This document shows positions 9,131 to 19,453 of a stretch of DNA of 64,000 nucleotides, one piece after another (the stretch's first letter is position 1; every line of letters begins with the position of its first letter). The notes under the pieces are model-generated. The model was not told the origin of the DNA. It saw only the letters and a list, made by a program, of their open reading frames with translations, and searched no databases. The position numbers and the translations under genes are program-made. This stretch comes from Streptococcus sp. DD12 (GTDB lineage Bacteria; Bacillota; Bacilli; Lactobacillales; Streptococcaceae), in contig NZ_KQ969495.1 in assembly GCF_001578885.1 (NCBI RefSeq), forward strand, positions 913,123 through 977,122, in the 5' to 3' direction.

Positions 9131-10073
9131 AGAATAATTTAAATGTTTTGGTTTCACCCAAATTTTCTTCTGCTTCTGCTTCTGAATCAGGGACTGGAAC
9201 AGTCTCATGCTCAGCGGTTTCTAAGAGACCTTGCTCAGCTAAAATACGCTGTGCCTCTTCAATATCCGCTTGCAGATTTTGGGTTTCTTCTAAAATACGG
9301 TTACTTTCATCTATCCGCCTTTGGAGGTCTAACATCTCTTCTGGCGAAAATTGCCGAGTGGCATCTGCAGCCAACTGGTCATCCATCCCGTAAGTGTCAT
9401 GCGATTCGCTGTTATCATCAGCTGTGCTAGTCACTGAAAGGCCTTCTGGATGAGATACTTGGGCTTCGGCTGTCGCCAAGGTTTCCTCCAGGGCCAAGGC
9501 TTGAGATTCAAAGGCTTGGCCTTCAACCTGGTCACCTGGTAAGGTAGGATGTAAAAGCTCCTCCCATTCCGCTGATTGTGCCAGACGCAATTGTTCTTGA
9601 AGTGCTTCAATCATTCTCGCCTGGAAGGTTTGCCCCTGCTGGCGTAGCCCTTCTGTCTCTTTCAGCAAGTCTCGTGCATTATTAGAAGCTTTGGCTAGCA
9701 TCTCCTCAGCCTGAGATTGGGCTTCTCGCAACATGCGTTGCGACTCTTCTTGAGCTTGCAACTGCATGCTATGCGCTTCTTCAAGGGCTTTTTGCCGTTC
9801 TTGTTCAGCTTCTTCATGCGCTTTTTGCTTCACACGGTCAGCTGTCTCTTGAGCCACCAAAACGGATTGGCTCAAGGACTCTTTCATTTCATCAAAATAA
9901 TGTAGTTTGTCTTCTAGATCCTTGGTGTGTTGCTCCTGACTGCGGACACGTTCATGCAAACGATCTAAGTCAGCCATCACCTCTTCCAAGAAGACATCGA
10001 CTTCTTCCGTATCGTAACCACGAAAGCGAGTCTCAAAGGTTTTCTGACGAATATCCTCTGATGTCAATGCCAT
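9129..10073 (-). CDS. divIVA: Cell-division initiation protein DivIVA
   Basis: The 314-residue coiled-coil protein recognises curved membrane at septa and poles and organises peripheral growth in streptococci. The N-terminal lipid-binding domain is intact (MALTSEDIRQKTF, then RFRGYDTEEVDVFLEEV). It is followed by long Glu/Gln/Ala-rich heptads (about 40-170), an acidic spacer, a second short coiled coil near 240-280, and an end TKTFKLF. The gene lies 11 nt after ylmH as the last member of the ftsA-ftsZ-ylmE-sepF-ylmG-ylmH-divIVA series, the standard streptococcal arrangement. Confidence 0.97.
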   Translation of the reverse strand: MALTSEDIRQKTFETRFRGYDTEEVDVFLEEVMADLDRLHERVRSQEQHTKDLEDKLHYFDEMKESLSQSVLVAQETADRVKQKAHEEAEQERQKALEEAHSMQLQAQEESQRMLREAQSQAEEMLAKASNNARDLLKETEGLRQQGQTFQARMIEALQEQLRLAQSAEWEELLHPTLPGDQVEGQAFESQALALEETLATAEAQVSHPEGLSVTSTADDNSESHDTYGMDDQLAADATRQFSPEEMLDLQRRIDESNRILEETQNLQADIEEAQRILAEQGLLETAEHETVPVPDSEAEAEENLGETKTFKLF

Positions 10074-10084
10074 AAAGGCCTCCT

Positions 10085-10873
10085 CTATTTATGTTTTATA
10101 ATACCAACTTGTAATTTCATCTTCCCAGAACGGCTTTCCCCTAGAAAGGGACCAATCTTTAAGCGACCAAACCCTCGAACACTAACCCGGTCATTTTCAC
10201 CCAGTTGCATGGCTGTCTTTTCTGTAAGGGCAAAATTTACCGTCACTTTTTTCTGGCTGATGAGCTGATTAGCCACCTGTCGTGAGATGTTAAAACCCGC
10301 TGCGATGAACTTGTCCAGCCTTGGACTAGATACCAACACCATCTTTGGACGGTAATCATCTTGCTCTGGCAGAGCGAGTTCCGCAGGAATCAGACTCAGA
10401 CGCACGGGATGGCGACCGATTTGTGTGACTTCTTTCTGAAAAAAGTCTGCCAAATTTTCTTTGACAAAGACTTGGCAAGCCTCACTTGTCACCCGAATAT
10501 CTCCAAAGGTTGTGCGTTTAAGGCCCAGTTGGTTGAGCAAGGTTCCCAGAATCTGCCGGTGACGCAGTTCCACAAAACGACTGGGAAAAGCGATAGCTAA
10601 AAGACTAATGCCAAAATCTGTCCAAGCTACCTCATAATAATCTGGACAGATATAGAGCCGTTGCATTTCCATAGGAAAATAGTGGCTCGAACAATGGCAA
10701 TGGATACCTTCCCCTTTTCCCACTAAACTTTGGACAATAAAAACTTGTCGTGGATTGAGAAACTCTGTCAGATAAGGAATTTGCTGGTCGCTGACACGAA
10801 AGAGTTGCTCCTGCATCTGAGCTATAAAATCCGTTTCTTCTGGGCGAAAATGTTGATAAAGACCATCGGACAT
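10085..10873 (-). CDS. ylmH: S4-domain RNA-binding protein YlmH
   Basis: A 262-residue cytosolic protein with an N-terminal YlmH domain and a C-terminal S4 RNA-binding domain (about 185-245; RLDKFIAAGFNISRQVANQLI...KVTVN). Family members bind ribosomes or stalled 50S-peptidyl-tRNA complexes, and the gene is a conserved passenger of Gram-positive division clusters. It abuts ylmG directly (stop at 10874, start at 10873). The call rests on sequence and location together. Confidence 0.93.
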   Translation of the reverse strand: MSDGLYQHFRPEETDFIAQMQEQLFRVSDQQIPYLTEFLNPRQVFIVQSLVGKGEGIHCHCSSHYFPMEMQRLYICPDYYEVAWTDFGISLLAIAFPSRFVELRHRQILGTLLNQLGLKRTTFGDIRVTSEACQVFVKENLADFFQKEVTQIGRHPVRLSLIPAELALPEQDDYRPKMVLVSSPRLDKFIAAGFNISRQVANQLISQKKVTVNFALTEKTAMQLGENDRVSVRGFGRLKIGPFLGESRSGKMKLQVGIIKHK

Positions 10874-11137
10874 TTAAAGCACCATCAGAAAGATTGCCGT
10901 GAGGAGTCGCATCAGAAAAAGGCCACAAAGAAGAACTGCTAAGAGTGAAAAATCCAAGCCCATAAACTGCAAGGGCAGCCTGCGAAAAGGTCGCCAAACA
11001 GGCTCAATCAGTCGACTCAACCAACGCCCAAAACCTGTGGCGTAGGCTCCTGGAAACCAACTCATGAGTGCGTAAACCGAAACAAGGAAAAGATAAGCTT
11101 GAATCAAACGCATCAAAAAGTAGTAGAGAAAAGCCAT
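10874..11137 (-). CDS. ylmG: YggT-family membrane protein YlmG
   Basis: This 87-residue membrane protein has two hydrophobic segments around a conserved basic stretch, LIEPVWRPFRRLPLQFMGLDFS. That stretch is the YggT-family signature of paired helices with the P-x-x-P/R region. In streptococci and cyanobacteria YlmG relatives affect septum and nucleoid positioning. It sits 3 nt after sepF and runs straight into ylmH, so the three are co-translated. Confidence 0.92.
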   Translation of the reverse strand: MAFLYYFLMRLIQAYLFLVSVYALMSWFPGAYATGFGRWLSRLIEPVWRPFRRLPLQFMGLDFSLLAVLLCGLFLMRLLTAIFLMVL

Positions 11138-11140
11138 AGC

Positions 11141-11767
11141 TTAACGGCTCTTCAAATCAAAGTCAAAGTCGTGGCTTTGATTGGCTGTGACTTTGGACAT
11201 CTCTTCAATGTCGACCACCACATCAACAGGTGTCAGCAAGTACATAGAAGCCCCAACCTTTTTCAGGTTGCCAGCCAATACCTTGCTTGCCCCATCAATA
11301 AAGTCCAAGCAACGACGTGCTTGCGCATCCATCATGTATTGGAAGTCAATCAACACACACTCGTTAGCAATCAAAAGATCAACGATTTCTTCTGCATCTG
11401 TATATTTCTTAGGATACTTCAGTGCGATGGTTGCACGTCCTGTCTCTTGAGTCGCTTGAACTTGACGGCGAGCCGCCAGATTGCCACTAACTACAGGTTC
11501 ACTATAAGCACTTCGTCCTTGGTGAGCTTGCACACGAGTACTGTGCGTATAGGTTTCTTGTTGGGTTGGACGTGTTGTCGTGTTAGACATATCTTGAGCT
11601 CCTCTTACTTCTCGCAGGGATTTAACTGCAGGTTCTTGTGGTTGTTCAACAGCTTGAGAAGCCTGAGCTGGAGCCTCTTCGTAGGCCTCATACTCTTCAT
11701 CGTATTCGTCGATATCATCTGTTGAGAAATAATTTGCTGTTTTTTCAAATAAATCTTTAAAAGCCAT
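11141..11767 (-). CDS. sepF: Cell-division protein SepF
   Basis: A 208-residue FtsZ-bundling protein and membrane anchor of the Z-ring. The N-terminus [15 protein letters not shown] forms the amphipathic membrane-binding helix. An acidic, low-complexity linker (about 20-105) follows, and then the SepF core (about 110-200) with the pattern [28 protein letters not shown] and [10 protein letters not shown]. It sits in its canonical place between ylmE and ylmG. Confidence 0.96.
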   Translation of the reverse strand: MAFKDLFEKTANYFSTDDIDEYDEEYEAYEEAPAQASQAVEQPQEPAVKSLREVRGAQDMSNTTTRPTQQETYTHSTRVQAHQGRSAYSEPVVSGNLAARRQVQATQETGRATIALKYPKKYTDAEEIVDLLIANECVLIDFQYMMDAQARRCLDFIDGASKVLAGNLKKVGASMYLLTPVDVVVDIEEMSKVTANQSHDFDFDLKSR

Positions 11768-11776
11768 CCGTGTCTC

Positions 11777-12448
11777 CTATTCAAAGAAAGCTGTTCCAAC
11801 TCGAACAAAGGTTGCTCCATGGGCAATCGCTTCAGGAAAATCCCGGCTCATCCCCATGCTCAACTCTGAAAAAGTCATGCCTTCTCTATTTTGTTTTGCC
11901 AGAGACGCTCTCAACTGATTGGTCTCTTCGAATAATTTTTCTAATGCATCGTGGTCAGCATCGATTGGAGCCATGGTCATCAAACCGATAATCCGGACCT
12001 TGTCCAAAGTTCCAATAACATCCAAAGCTGCATCGATGTCTTCAGGAGCAAAGCCATGTTTGCTCTCTTCACCAGATACATTAACCTGTAAAAAGCAAGC
12101 CACTGGGTGGTCTGCTCTTTTGTCGATTTCTTGGGCGAGTTTCACCGAGTCCAAAGCATGGAAATAATCCACTTTATTGATGACATCCTTGACCTTACGC
12201 CGTTGCAGGCTTCCAATCAAGTGCCAGGTGATTTGATTTCCGGCCAAAGCCTGATACTTTTCAAGAAACTTATCGACCCGATTTTCAGCTAGCTCTGTCA
12301 CCCCTGCATCAACCACTTCCTGGGCTTTCTCAGGTGTCACATATTTGGTGACGGCTACCAAATGAACCTCTGAACGGTCACGGCCAGCCTTTTGACAGGC
12401 CTGAGCCACTCTAGCCTCAATCGCTTGCGTATTTTCTGCTACCGTCAT
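11777..12448 (-). CDS. ylmE: PLP-binding protein YlmE/YggS
   Basis: A 223-residue single-domain PLP-binding protein (alanine-racemase-type barrel) involved in pyridoxal-phosphate homeostasis rather than a known catalytic step. The lysine of VHLVAVTKYV (about residue 35) is the expected PLP lysine. AENRVDKFLEKYQ, WHLIGSLQRRK, LQVNVSGEESKHGF and the final MGMSRDFPEAI are all family hallmarks. It lies 5 nt after ftsZ in the division operon. Confidence 0.95.
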   Translation of the reverse strand: MTVAENTQAIEARVAQACQKAGRDRSEVHLVAVTKYVTPEKAQEVVDAGVTELAENRVDKFLEKYQALAGNQITWHLIGSLQRRKVKDVINKVDYFHALDSVKLAQEIDKRADHPVACFLQVNVSGEESKHGFAPEDIDAALDVIGTLDKVRIIGLMTMAPIDADHDALEKLFEETNQLRASLAKQNREGMTFSELSMGMSRDFPEAIAHGATFVRVGTAFFE

Positions 12449-12453
12449 AGGAC

Positions 12454-13734
<1,281 letters not shown>

Positions 13735-13740
13735 TTACTC

Positions 13741-15156
13741 TTAATCAAACATGCTGCCAAACATACCACGAAGGCGGTCGGTCAACTTAGGTCTGTTATC
13801 GTCTTCTTTATTCTGTACTTGTCGCACAGGTGCTGGATTTGGGTTTGGCTGTGATTGGGGCGCTGGTTGCGCTTGTGGTGCTGGTTCAACGCTTGGACGC
13901 GCCTGATTCGTAACCACTTGACGAACTGGAGCCGCTGCTTGTTGGGCTGCAGGTCTTGCTTGAACATCCACCGGCAAACGGCGAAGAGCTTCCTCTCCAG
14001 TGACCGTTTCTTGTGCGATGCGTTCGACATCACTCATGCGCCCGATATAATCTACAAGACTAATCACACTTGCAAACAAGGGATTGCGAATACCTACTTG
14101 GTTAGGCACATAGAGGCGAACATTAACACCGAGTATCCGTTGAGCCAATTCAACAACACCTGGCATGATGGCACCGCCACCAACCAAGACCACTCCTCCA
14201 GGAACGTTCAAGAGGCGGTTACGTGTTAGATCCTGTTTGATGCGGTCAAACAGTTGGGTCAAACGTGCCTCAATAATTTCAGAAATATAGCGTTCTGAAA
14301 CTTCTACAGGTTCACTAGCACCAACGACTTCAACTTGTGCCAACTCAGACTCACTGGCAACACTACTGTCAGCTTCACCGAAGTTAAACTTCAAAGCCTC
14401 TGCTGCAGCCATAGAGGTCTTGAGGACTTTTGAAATGTCACGTGTGACATAGTCCCCACCTTCGCTGTACATTTTTGTGAATTTGAGCTCGTTATTTGCC
14501 ATAACGTCAACCGTCGTTTGGCCACCGCCCATATCAATGACAACCGCACCAAACTCACGTTCCCCTTCATTTAGGACGGCTTGGGTCAAAGACAATGGCG
14601 TGATGATAATATTGTCAACGGACACACCCGCACGCTCAACGGCACTTCGTAGATTGTGCAAGATGGTCGTTGGACCTGTGTAAATCATCCCACGCATCTC
14701 CAGACGCACACCCATCATCCCACGAGGGTCACGAATGTTTTTGAAGCCATCAATCATAAATTCTTGGGGGATGATAGAAATCACTTCTTTTTCAGGCGTG
14801 ATGCTCTTGGTCAATGCTGACTGAACAACACTTGAAACGTCCTCATCTGTAATTTCTTTTGATTGACTTTGCACAGGAATCATGCCTTGGGCCGGTTCCA
14901 AGCCAAGTTGGTCCGCTGGTAGGCCAACACTGACAGCATCGATAGAGATGCCCGCCTTATCCTCTGCCTCTTGAATAGCTGTGCGAATGGCTTGAGCCGC
15001 AGCGTCAATGTCAATAATGATGCCATCTTTCACGCCAGAACTTTGCGCATTACTCACTCCAATGACATTCATTTCTTGGTTTACAAATTCAGCTACCAAC
15101 ACTTTGATGGTACTTGTTCCAATATCTAATCCGGTAAAAAAGCCGTTTTTAGCCAT
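13741..15156 (-). CDS. ftsA: Cell-division protein FtsA
   Basis: The 471-residue actin-like protein tethers FtsZ to the membrane. The phosphate-1 motif DIGTSTIKVLV is at the N-terminus, and the IDMGGGQTTVDV and VLVGGGAIMPGV nucleotide-binding motifs follow. Unlike Gram-negative FtsA it has a long Pro/Gln/Ala-rich linker (about 390-450). The C-terminal amphipathic anchor LTDRLRGMFGSMFD comes after the linker. It is the first gene after the 218-nt gap that separates it from divIB, and it has its own extended -10 promoter there. Confidence 0.99.
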   Translation of the reverse strand: MAKNGFFTGLDIGTSTIKVLVAEFVNQEMNVIGVSNAQSSGVKDGIIIDIDAAAQAIRTAIQEAEDKAGISIDAVSVGLPADQLGLEPAQGMIPVQSQSKEITDEDVSSVVQSALTKSITPEKEVISIIPQEFMIDGFKNIRDPRGMMGVRLEMRGMIYTGPTTILHNLRSAVERAGVSVDNIIITPLSLTQAVLNEGEREFGAVVIDMGGGQTTVDVMANNELKFTKMYSEGGDYVTRDISKVLKTSMAAAEALKFNFGEADSSVASESELAQVEVVGASEPVEVSERYISEIIEARLTQLFDRIKQDLTRNRLLNVPGGVVLVGGGAIMPGVVELAQRILGVNVRLYVPNQVGIRNPLFASVISLVDYIGRMSDVERIAQETVTGEEALRRLPVDVQARPAAQQAAAPVRQVVTNQARPSVEPAPQAQPAPQSQPNPNPAPVRQVQNKEDDNRPKLTDRLRGMFGSMFD

Positions 15157-15225
15157 CTACACCTCTAACCTCACTATCTCTTTTGTACTGCCTGTCTATA
15201 AAGCAAACAGAATAACTCAAAGCTT

Positions 15226-15234
15226 ATTATAACA
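15226..15234 (-). promoter_or_regulatory. Extended -10 promoter of ftsA-ftsZ
   Basis: TGTTATAAT on the minus strand (TG-N-TATAAT), hexamer at 15226-15231, about 70 nt before ftsA. No convincing -35. The rest of the ftsA-divIB gap (15232-15345) shows no further feature. Confidence 0.55.
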
Positions 15235-15340
15235 TAAAAAGGCCATTAAGGCAGAACTAAACCAAGAAATTTTTCTGACAGGTCGCCATTCCGGCTAAAA
15301 ATTTAGGAACAATTGACTAAAAAAATCGAATAGTGACGAC

Positions 15341-15365
15341 AAAAAAACCTAACCAAGGTTAGGTT
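15341..15365 (-). terminator. Terminator after divIB
   Basis: A 9-bp stem (15346-15354 with 15357-15365) and a minimal loop, then TTTTTT on the minus strand. It lies directly after the divIB stop codon. Confidence 0.8.
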
Positions 15366-15374
15366 CAAAAGGTC

Positions 15375-16607
15375 TTAGTTACTACTTGAGGCCGTTGTTT
15401 CAGTAGGAGCTGTTTGTGCTTCATCAGTAGTAGCAACTTCCTCTGTCGTAGTGGACGCTGCAGCCTGTGTCTCATCTTGGGCTTGTTCCTCTGTTGACGT
15501 CTGCTCTGTACTTTGTGCCGCCTCGGAAGAAGAACTGCTTTCTGTTGTCGTGTAGATGCCAACTTCCATATCCACTGTGATTGGCGCTGTCAATCCACTA
15601 GAGATTTTCTCATAGTAAGGCAATTTTTTGCCCAGTTGTGATAAGGGCACCAAGACGGTGTTGCCATCGCGCATGGTCACATTCAAGAGGTCAGGGGTAG
15701 TCGTCGAACCAGCCAAGGCGACCGTTTGAATGTTATTTCGCAAGTTTTCAGAAAGCTTACGCATCTCTTTAACCAAGGTCTGTATCTGAGATTCTTTATC
15801 CAGATTGATGGTCAGATAGGAGGCTGGTAAACTGCTAGTGGCTTGGACAGTTCCCTTAGCCCCATTTTCATAAACAGCGACATAGCCGTCCCCAGATTGC
15901 TGGTACCCAAAAATACTGTAATCCGTCACTCGGATGGTAAAGGTATTGGGAAAACGATAGGCAATGGCAACCGTTTTTACCCAATGGTATTGGCTCTTAA
16001 TGCGTTGGGCAATCTGCTGACGCTGAGTCAAGGTTGTCAGGGTATAGTCTGTTGACTGGATGCCAGAAGCCGTCAAAACATCTGCCTGATTAACACTGGT
16101 CTCTCCAGTGACGGTCAGGTTCTTTTGAGTGCTCAAAGGGGTCAAGAAATAAAGTGATACCACAGCGACCACTAAGGCGACCACTAAAACAGAACTAGCC
16201 TTTAAAAGGGAAGGATTGGTCAACCAATTCGGCAGAGTCCACTTTCTCTGAAACCAGCCTTGCCAAAAATGGCGCCACTTTTCCAACCAAGATTGGGAGG
16301 CGAGCTCTTGCTTGGCTTTTATGTCAGAAGACGTCTCCTTACCTTCCTCAGGTTGGTCCACAGGCGATTCTTCTGACTTTTCCGCTTCTTTTTTGGTCTG
16401 GGTAGCTTGTCTTAAAACACTCTCCAAACGTTGACGTTGCAGTTCTAATTCCTTAGCTTCCTTTGTCTCGCGTTCTTTCTTTTTCTGGAGAAATTCCAGA
16501 TTGCGTTTTTGCCACTCGGTCAAGGACAGACCAGACGTTTTTTTGTCTTGTCCAGCAGGCTGATCTGCTGTTTTTTTCTTGGCCTTTTTAGGCGTTTCCT
16601 TTGCCAT
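15375..16607 (-). CDS. divIB: Cell-division protein DivIB/FtsQ
   Basis: This 410-residue bitopic membrane protein of the FtsQLB divisome subcomplex regulates septal peptidoglycan synthesis. A long Lys/Glu-rich cytoplasmic region (1-165) is followed by one TM helix (LVVALVVAVVSLYFL, about 173-190). The extracellular POTRA domain follows (begins around TQKNLTVTGETSV), then a beta domain. A Ser/Thr/Ala/Glu-rich tail forms the last 55 residues. The ATG at 16607 is chosen because AAGGAAG precedes it and it directly follows the murG stop codon. An upstream in-frame ATG at 16652 would overlap murG by 44 nt. Confidence 0.95.
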   Translation of the reverse strand: MAKETPKKAKKKTADQPAGQDKKTSGLSLTEWQKRNLEFLQKKKERETKEAKELELQRQRLESVLRQATQTKKEAEKSEESPVDQPEEGKETSSDIKAKQELASQSWLEKWRHFWQGWFQRKWTLPNWLTNPSLLKASSVLVVALVVAVVSLYFLTPLSTQKNLTVTGETSVNQADVLTASGIQSTDYTLTTLTQRQQIAQRIKSQYHWVKTVAIAYRFPNTFTIRVTDYSIFGYQQSGDGYVAVYENGAKGTVQATSSLPASYLTINLDKESQIQTLVKEMRKLSENLRNNIQTVALAGSTTTPDLLNVTMRDGNTVLVPLSQLGKKLPYYEKISSGLTAPITVDMEVGIYTTTESSSSSEAAQSTEQTSTEEQAQDETQAAASTTTEEVATTDEAQTAPTETTASSSN

Positions 16608-16608
16608 T

Positions 16609-17685
16609 TTATCTTCCTTTTGCTTGTTGAATTGCCGACATGAGTTCCTCATAAAAGGCTTCTGGCGACGTGATTTCCGTACTTTGGGCCATGGCTGTCA
16701 GGTAATGATCGCGATGCGTCAAAAGGTCTTGAATTTGTGCCTGAAAATCCTCAAAAGTTAAGGACGCTTCATCCAAACTTACGGCATAGCCCTTGTCCAC
16801 AAAATACCGGGCGTTTTCGACTTGGTCGCCCCGACTTCCCTTGACCAGAGGAATGATGAGATGCAATTTTCGCATGGCTAACAATTCAAAGAGGGTATTA
16901 GAGCCCCCGCGTGTCACAACAACATCGGCAAGGTCCATCAAGGCCTGGTAGTCTTCTGTCACATAATCCGTACGATAGAGTCCCTTTTCCAAGGTATTCA
17001 ATGAAGCATCACCTGTGATATTGATGATGTTATACAAAGACCTTAGTTGCGTCGTTTGGCTGACAAAATCATTAAAGACCTGCGCTCCAGCCGAGCCCCC
17101 AATAAAGAGAAGGGTAGGCCGCTGGCTGTCCATTTGGGCAAGAACTGCTTTTAAGTTTTCAGACGAAACTGTCTGGTCGGACGCTGTCACCTTGGTCACT
17201 GCACCGATTGGTTTCAACTTGCTCAGAGCTGATTCCTGATCAAAGGTCGTATACATAACTGTCGCAAATTTAAGCGCAATCCGGTTGGCTAATCCCATAG
17301 AAAGGTCTGACTCATGGACAAAGACAGGTACCTTAAGGAGCCCAGCAGCTACAACTGGCGGCACTGAAACAAAGCCCCCTTTTGAAAAAAGGGCCTGTGG
17401 CCGAAGGCGCAAGAGCAAGCCGAGTGATTGGACAACACCCCAGCTAACTTTAAAGATGTCCAAGAGATTCTGTAGGGAAAAATAGCGCCGTAGTTTACCT
17501 GTCGCAATGCTATGAAAGGTCACACGATCGCCAAAGGCAGCGATTCGCTCATACTCCACCCCTTTTTTATTACCAATGTAGTGGACTTCCCAGCCATCTT
17601 CAAGCAATTTAGGAATTAAAACCAAATTCAAGGTCACGTGGCCAACGGTACCACCACCTGTTAATACAATCCGTTTTTTTGCCAT
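16609..17685 (-). CDS. murG: UDP-GlcNAc:lipid I N-acetylglucosaminyltransferase
   Basis: The 358-residue GT-B peripheral membrane enzyme adds GlcNAc to lipid I to form lipid II. The N-terminal [15 protein letters not shown] loop (the GGTGGH-type motif, here the streptococcal GTVGH variant) is visible. So are [15 protein letters not shown] and the C-terminal [14 protein letters not shown] motif that contacts UDP-GlcNAc. It overlaps the murD stop by one base and leads into divIB with one intervening base. Confidence 0.98.
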   Translation of the reverse strand: MAKKRIVLTGGGTVGHVTLNLVLIPKLLEDGWEVHYIGNKKGVEYERIAAFGDRVTFHSIATGKLRRYFSLQNLLDIFKVSWGVVQSLGLLLRLRPQALFSKGGFVSVPPVVAAGLLKVPVFVHESDLSMGLANRIALKFATVMYTTFDQESALSKLKPIGAVTKVTASDQTVSSENLKAVLAQMDSQRPTLLFIGGSAGAQVFNDFVSQTTQLRSLYNIINITGDASLNTLEKGLYRTDYVTEDYQALMDLADVVVTRGGSNTLFELLAMRKLHLIIPLVKGSRGDQVENARYFVDKGYAVSLDEASLTFEDFQAQIQDLLTHRDHYLTAMAQSTEITSPEAFYEELMSAIQQAKGR

Positions 17686-19040
17686 TAGTTTTCCTTTAGT
17701 GCTGCAACTGCTGCGATGAATTCATCACCGCGAACTTCAAAATTCGGATACATATCCCAACTGGCGTTAGCCGGACTCAAAAGCACCGTATCGCCTTCTT
17801 GTGCCAAGGCAAAAGCCTGCGGGACAGCACTGGCCACCGTTTGCGCTTGGTAAACTGGGATGTCCAGACTCTCCGCCAATTGGGTCAATTTAGGCGCTGT
17901 TTCTCCCAATACCACCATCGCCTTTAGACCGGCGACATCAGGCGCTAAAGCATCAAACGTATTGCCACGGTCTAGCCCACCCGCAATTAGGACCACCTGA
18001 GCATTATCAAAGCCTGATAGGGCCTTTTGCGTTGCCAAGATATTGGTTGACTTGCTATCGTTGTAAAAAGCAACCCCATCAACCTTGCCCAGATTTTGCA
18101 GACGGTGCTTAACGCCACCAAACTCAGACAAAACATTGGCAATAACCGCATTTTCCACGCCATAACTTTTGGCCACAGCGATTGTCGCTAGAGCGTTTTC
18201 GATATTATGGCTACCAGGTACCCCCAGTTGAGAAGCTGACATAACCGCTTCTCCCTTAAAGAAGAGGGTCCCCTCCTGTAAATAGGCCCCATCAACCACT
18301 TCTTTGGTCGAAAAAGGCAACACACTGGCCTGCGTTTTTTGAGCCAGGTCTTTGGCCAAATCCTGATTGAAATTCAAGACCAGGACGTCCTTAGCTGTCA
18401 TGTGATCTTGGATGTGCCATTTGGCCGCTACATAGGCCTCAAAATCACCATGGTAATCCAAGTGAGTCGGCATCAGATTGGTGATGACAGCAACATGCGG
18501 ATGAAAGCGGTCAAGGCCCATCAATTGAAAAGAAGACAACTCCATGACCAACTTATCCGCTGCCGTCGCTTTTGGGGCTACCTCACTAGCCGGAAAACCA
18601 ATATTTCCTGATAAGAGGGCTGATTGTCCTGCAGCATTTAAGACCTCTGCAATCATAGTGGTCGTAGTTGTTTTCCCGTTTGAGCCGGTTATGCCAATAA
18701 TAGGTGCCTCTGAAACTTGGTAGGCTAATTCGACTTCTGTCCAAACCGGTAGGCCCTTTTCCTGAGCCCGAACCACCATAGGATTGCTATAAGGGATGCC
18801 TGGGTTTTTCACCATAAGCTCAAAATCTTCATCTAAAAGGGCTACAGGGTGCTCACCGCAGATGACAGTAATCCCTTCCGTCAGGAGGGCTTGAGCCGCT
18901 GGGTTTTCTTCGAAAGGCTTGCCATCGTTGACCGTGACAATCGCCCCTAACTTGGCTAAAAGGCGGGCTACTGCCTCACCTGACCTCGCCAAACCTAAAA
19001 CCAGTACTTTTTTATTTTGAAATGTTGAGATTGTTTTCAT
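17685..19040 (-). CDS. murD: UDP-N-acetylmuramoylalanine--D-glutamate ligase
   Basis: A 451-residue Mur ligase adding D-Glu to UDP-MurNAc-L-Ala. The N-terminal nucleotide-sugar fold has [13 protein letters not shown]. The central ATPase P-loop is [12 protein letters not shown] (about 115-126), with [11 protein letters not shown] downstream. The C-terminal domain carries FYNDSKSTN. The start at 19040 ([11 protein letters not shown]) is chosen because AAGGG lies 8 nt before it. The in-frame ATG at 19064 has no ribosome-binding site. It is the first gene of murD-murG-divIB. Confidence 0.98.
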   Translation of the reverse strand: MKTISTFQNKKVLVLGLARSGEAVARLLAKLGAIVTVNDGKPFEENPAAQALLTEGITVICGEHPVALLDEDFELMVKNPGIPYSNPMVVRAQEKGLPVWTEVELAYQVSEAPIIGITGSNGKTTTTTMIAEVLNAAGQSALLSGNIGFPASEVAPKATAADKLVMELSSFQLMGLDRFHPHVAVITNLMPTHLDYHGDFEAYVAAKWHIQDHMTAKDVLVLNFNQDLAKDLAQKTQASVLPFSTKEVVDGAYLQEGTLFFKGEAVMSASQLGVPGSHNIENALATIAVAKSYGVENAVIANVLSEFGGVKHRLQNLGKVDGVAFYNDSKSTNILATQKALSGFDNAQVVLIAGGLDRGNTFDALAPDVAGLKAMVVLGETAPKLTQLAESLDIPVYQAQTVASAVPQAFALAQEGDTVLLSPANASWDMYPNFEVRGDEFIAAVAALKEN

Positions 19041-19120
19041 GTCTTCGCCCTTTTCTTTAAACATCTATAGTCTGTTTCATTTTACCTTGAATACCCGACT
19101 TTTTCAAGGATTTCAAGCAT

Positions 19121-19154
19121 GAAAAAAGCATCTAGGACATGGTCCGAGATGCTT
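19121..19154 (-). terminator. Terminator after the DUF3165 gene
   Basis: An 8-bp outer stem (19126-19133 with 19147-19154) around an inner GGAC/GTCC pair, followed by TTTTTT on the minus strand. Confidence 0.85.
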
Positions 19155-19167
19155 AACATAGCAGTTA

Positions 19168-19431
19168 TCAACGCTTGACTGACTTTGACTTGGTCAGGGG
19201 CTTGAGACGCCAAACATCTCGTAAGCTCCAGTAAGAAACCGCGACCATGCCCAAGACCACAAAGACTTCAGCAGGAAGCTCCAAGAAAGTCATAAAACTC
19301 AATACCGCTAAAACCAGTAAGAGCGCAAGCAGGCCTACTAGTAAAATGACACCCATGGTATTTTTAATAGTGGCTGGTGCCAAGAAAAAGTAATAGAGCA
19401 AAATAAGCAGCGAAATAATCAGATAGACCAT
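19168..19431 (-). CDS. Small membrane protein, DUF3165 family
   Basis: An 87-residue protein with three closely spaced hydrophobic segments (about 1-20, 25-47, 52-67) and a short basic tail ending KSKSVKR. It resembles the DUF3165 family that I associate with the typA-murD interval in streptococci. Function is unknown. It lies 22 nt after typA with no terminator between, so the two are probably co-transcribed, and a strong terminator follows it. Confidence 0.75.
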   Translation of the reverse strand: MVYLIISLLILLYYFFLAPATIKNTMGVILLVGLLALLLVLAVLSFMTFLELPAEVFVVLGMVAVSYWSLRDVWRLKPLTKSKSVKR

Positions 19432-19453
19432 CTCATCAAGCCCTTCCTATCGG

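Noticed and set aside
11099..11725. 208-residue + strand ORF opposite sepF
   Set aside because: It mirrors sepF, which has clear family features; the antisense product has no recognisable domain and no start signals.
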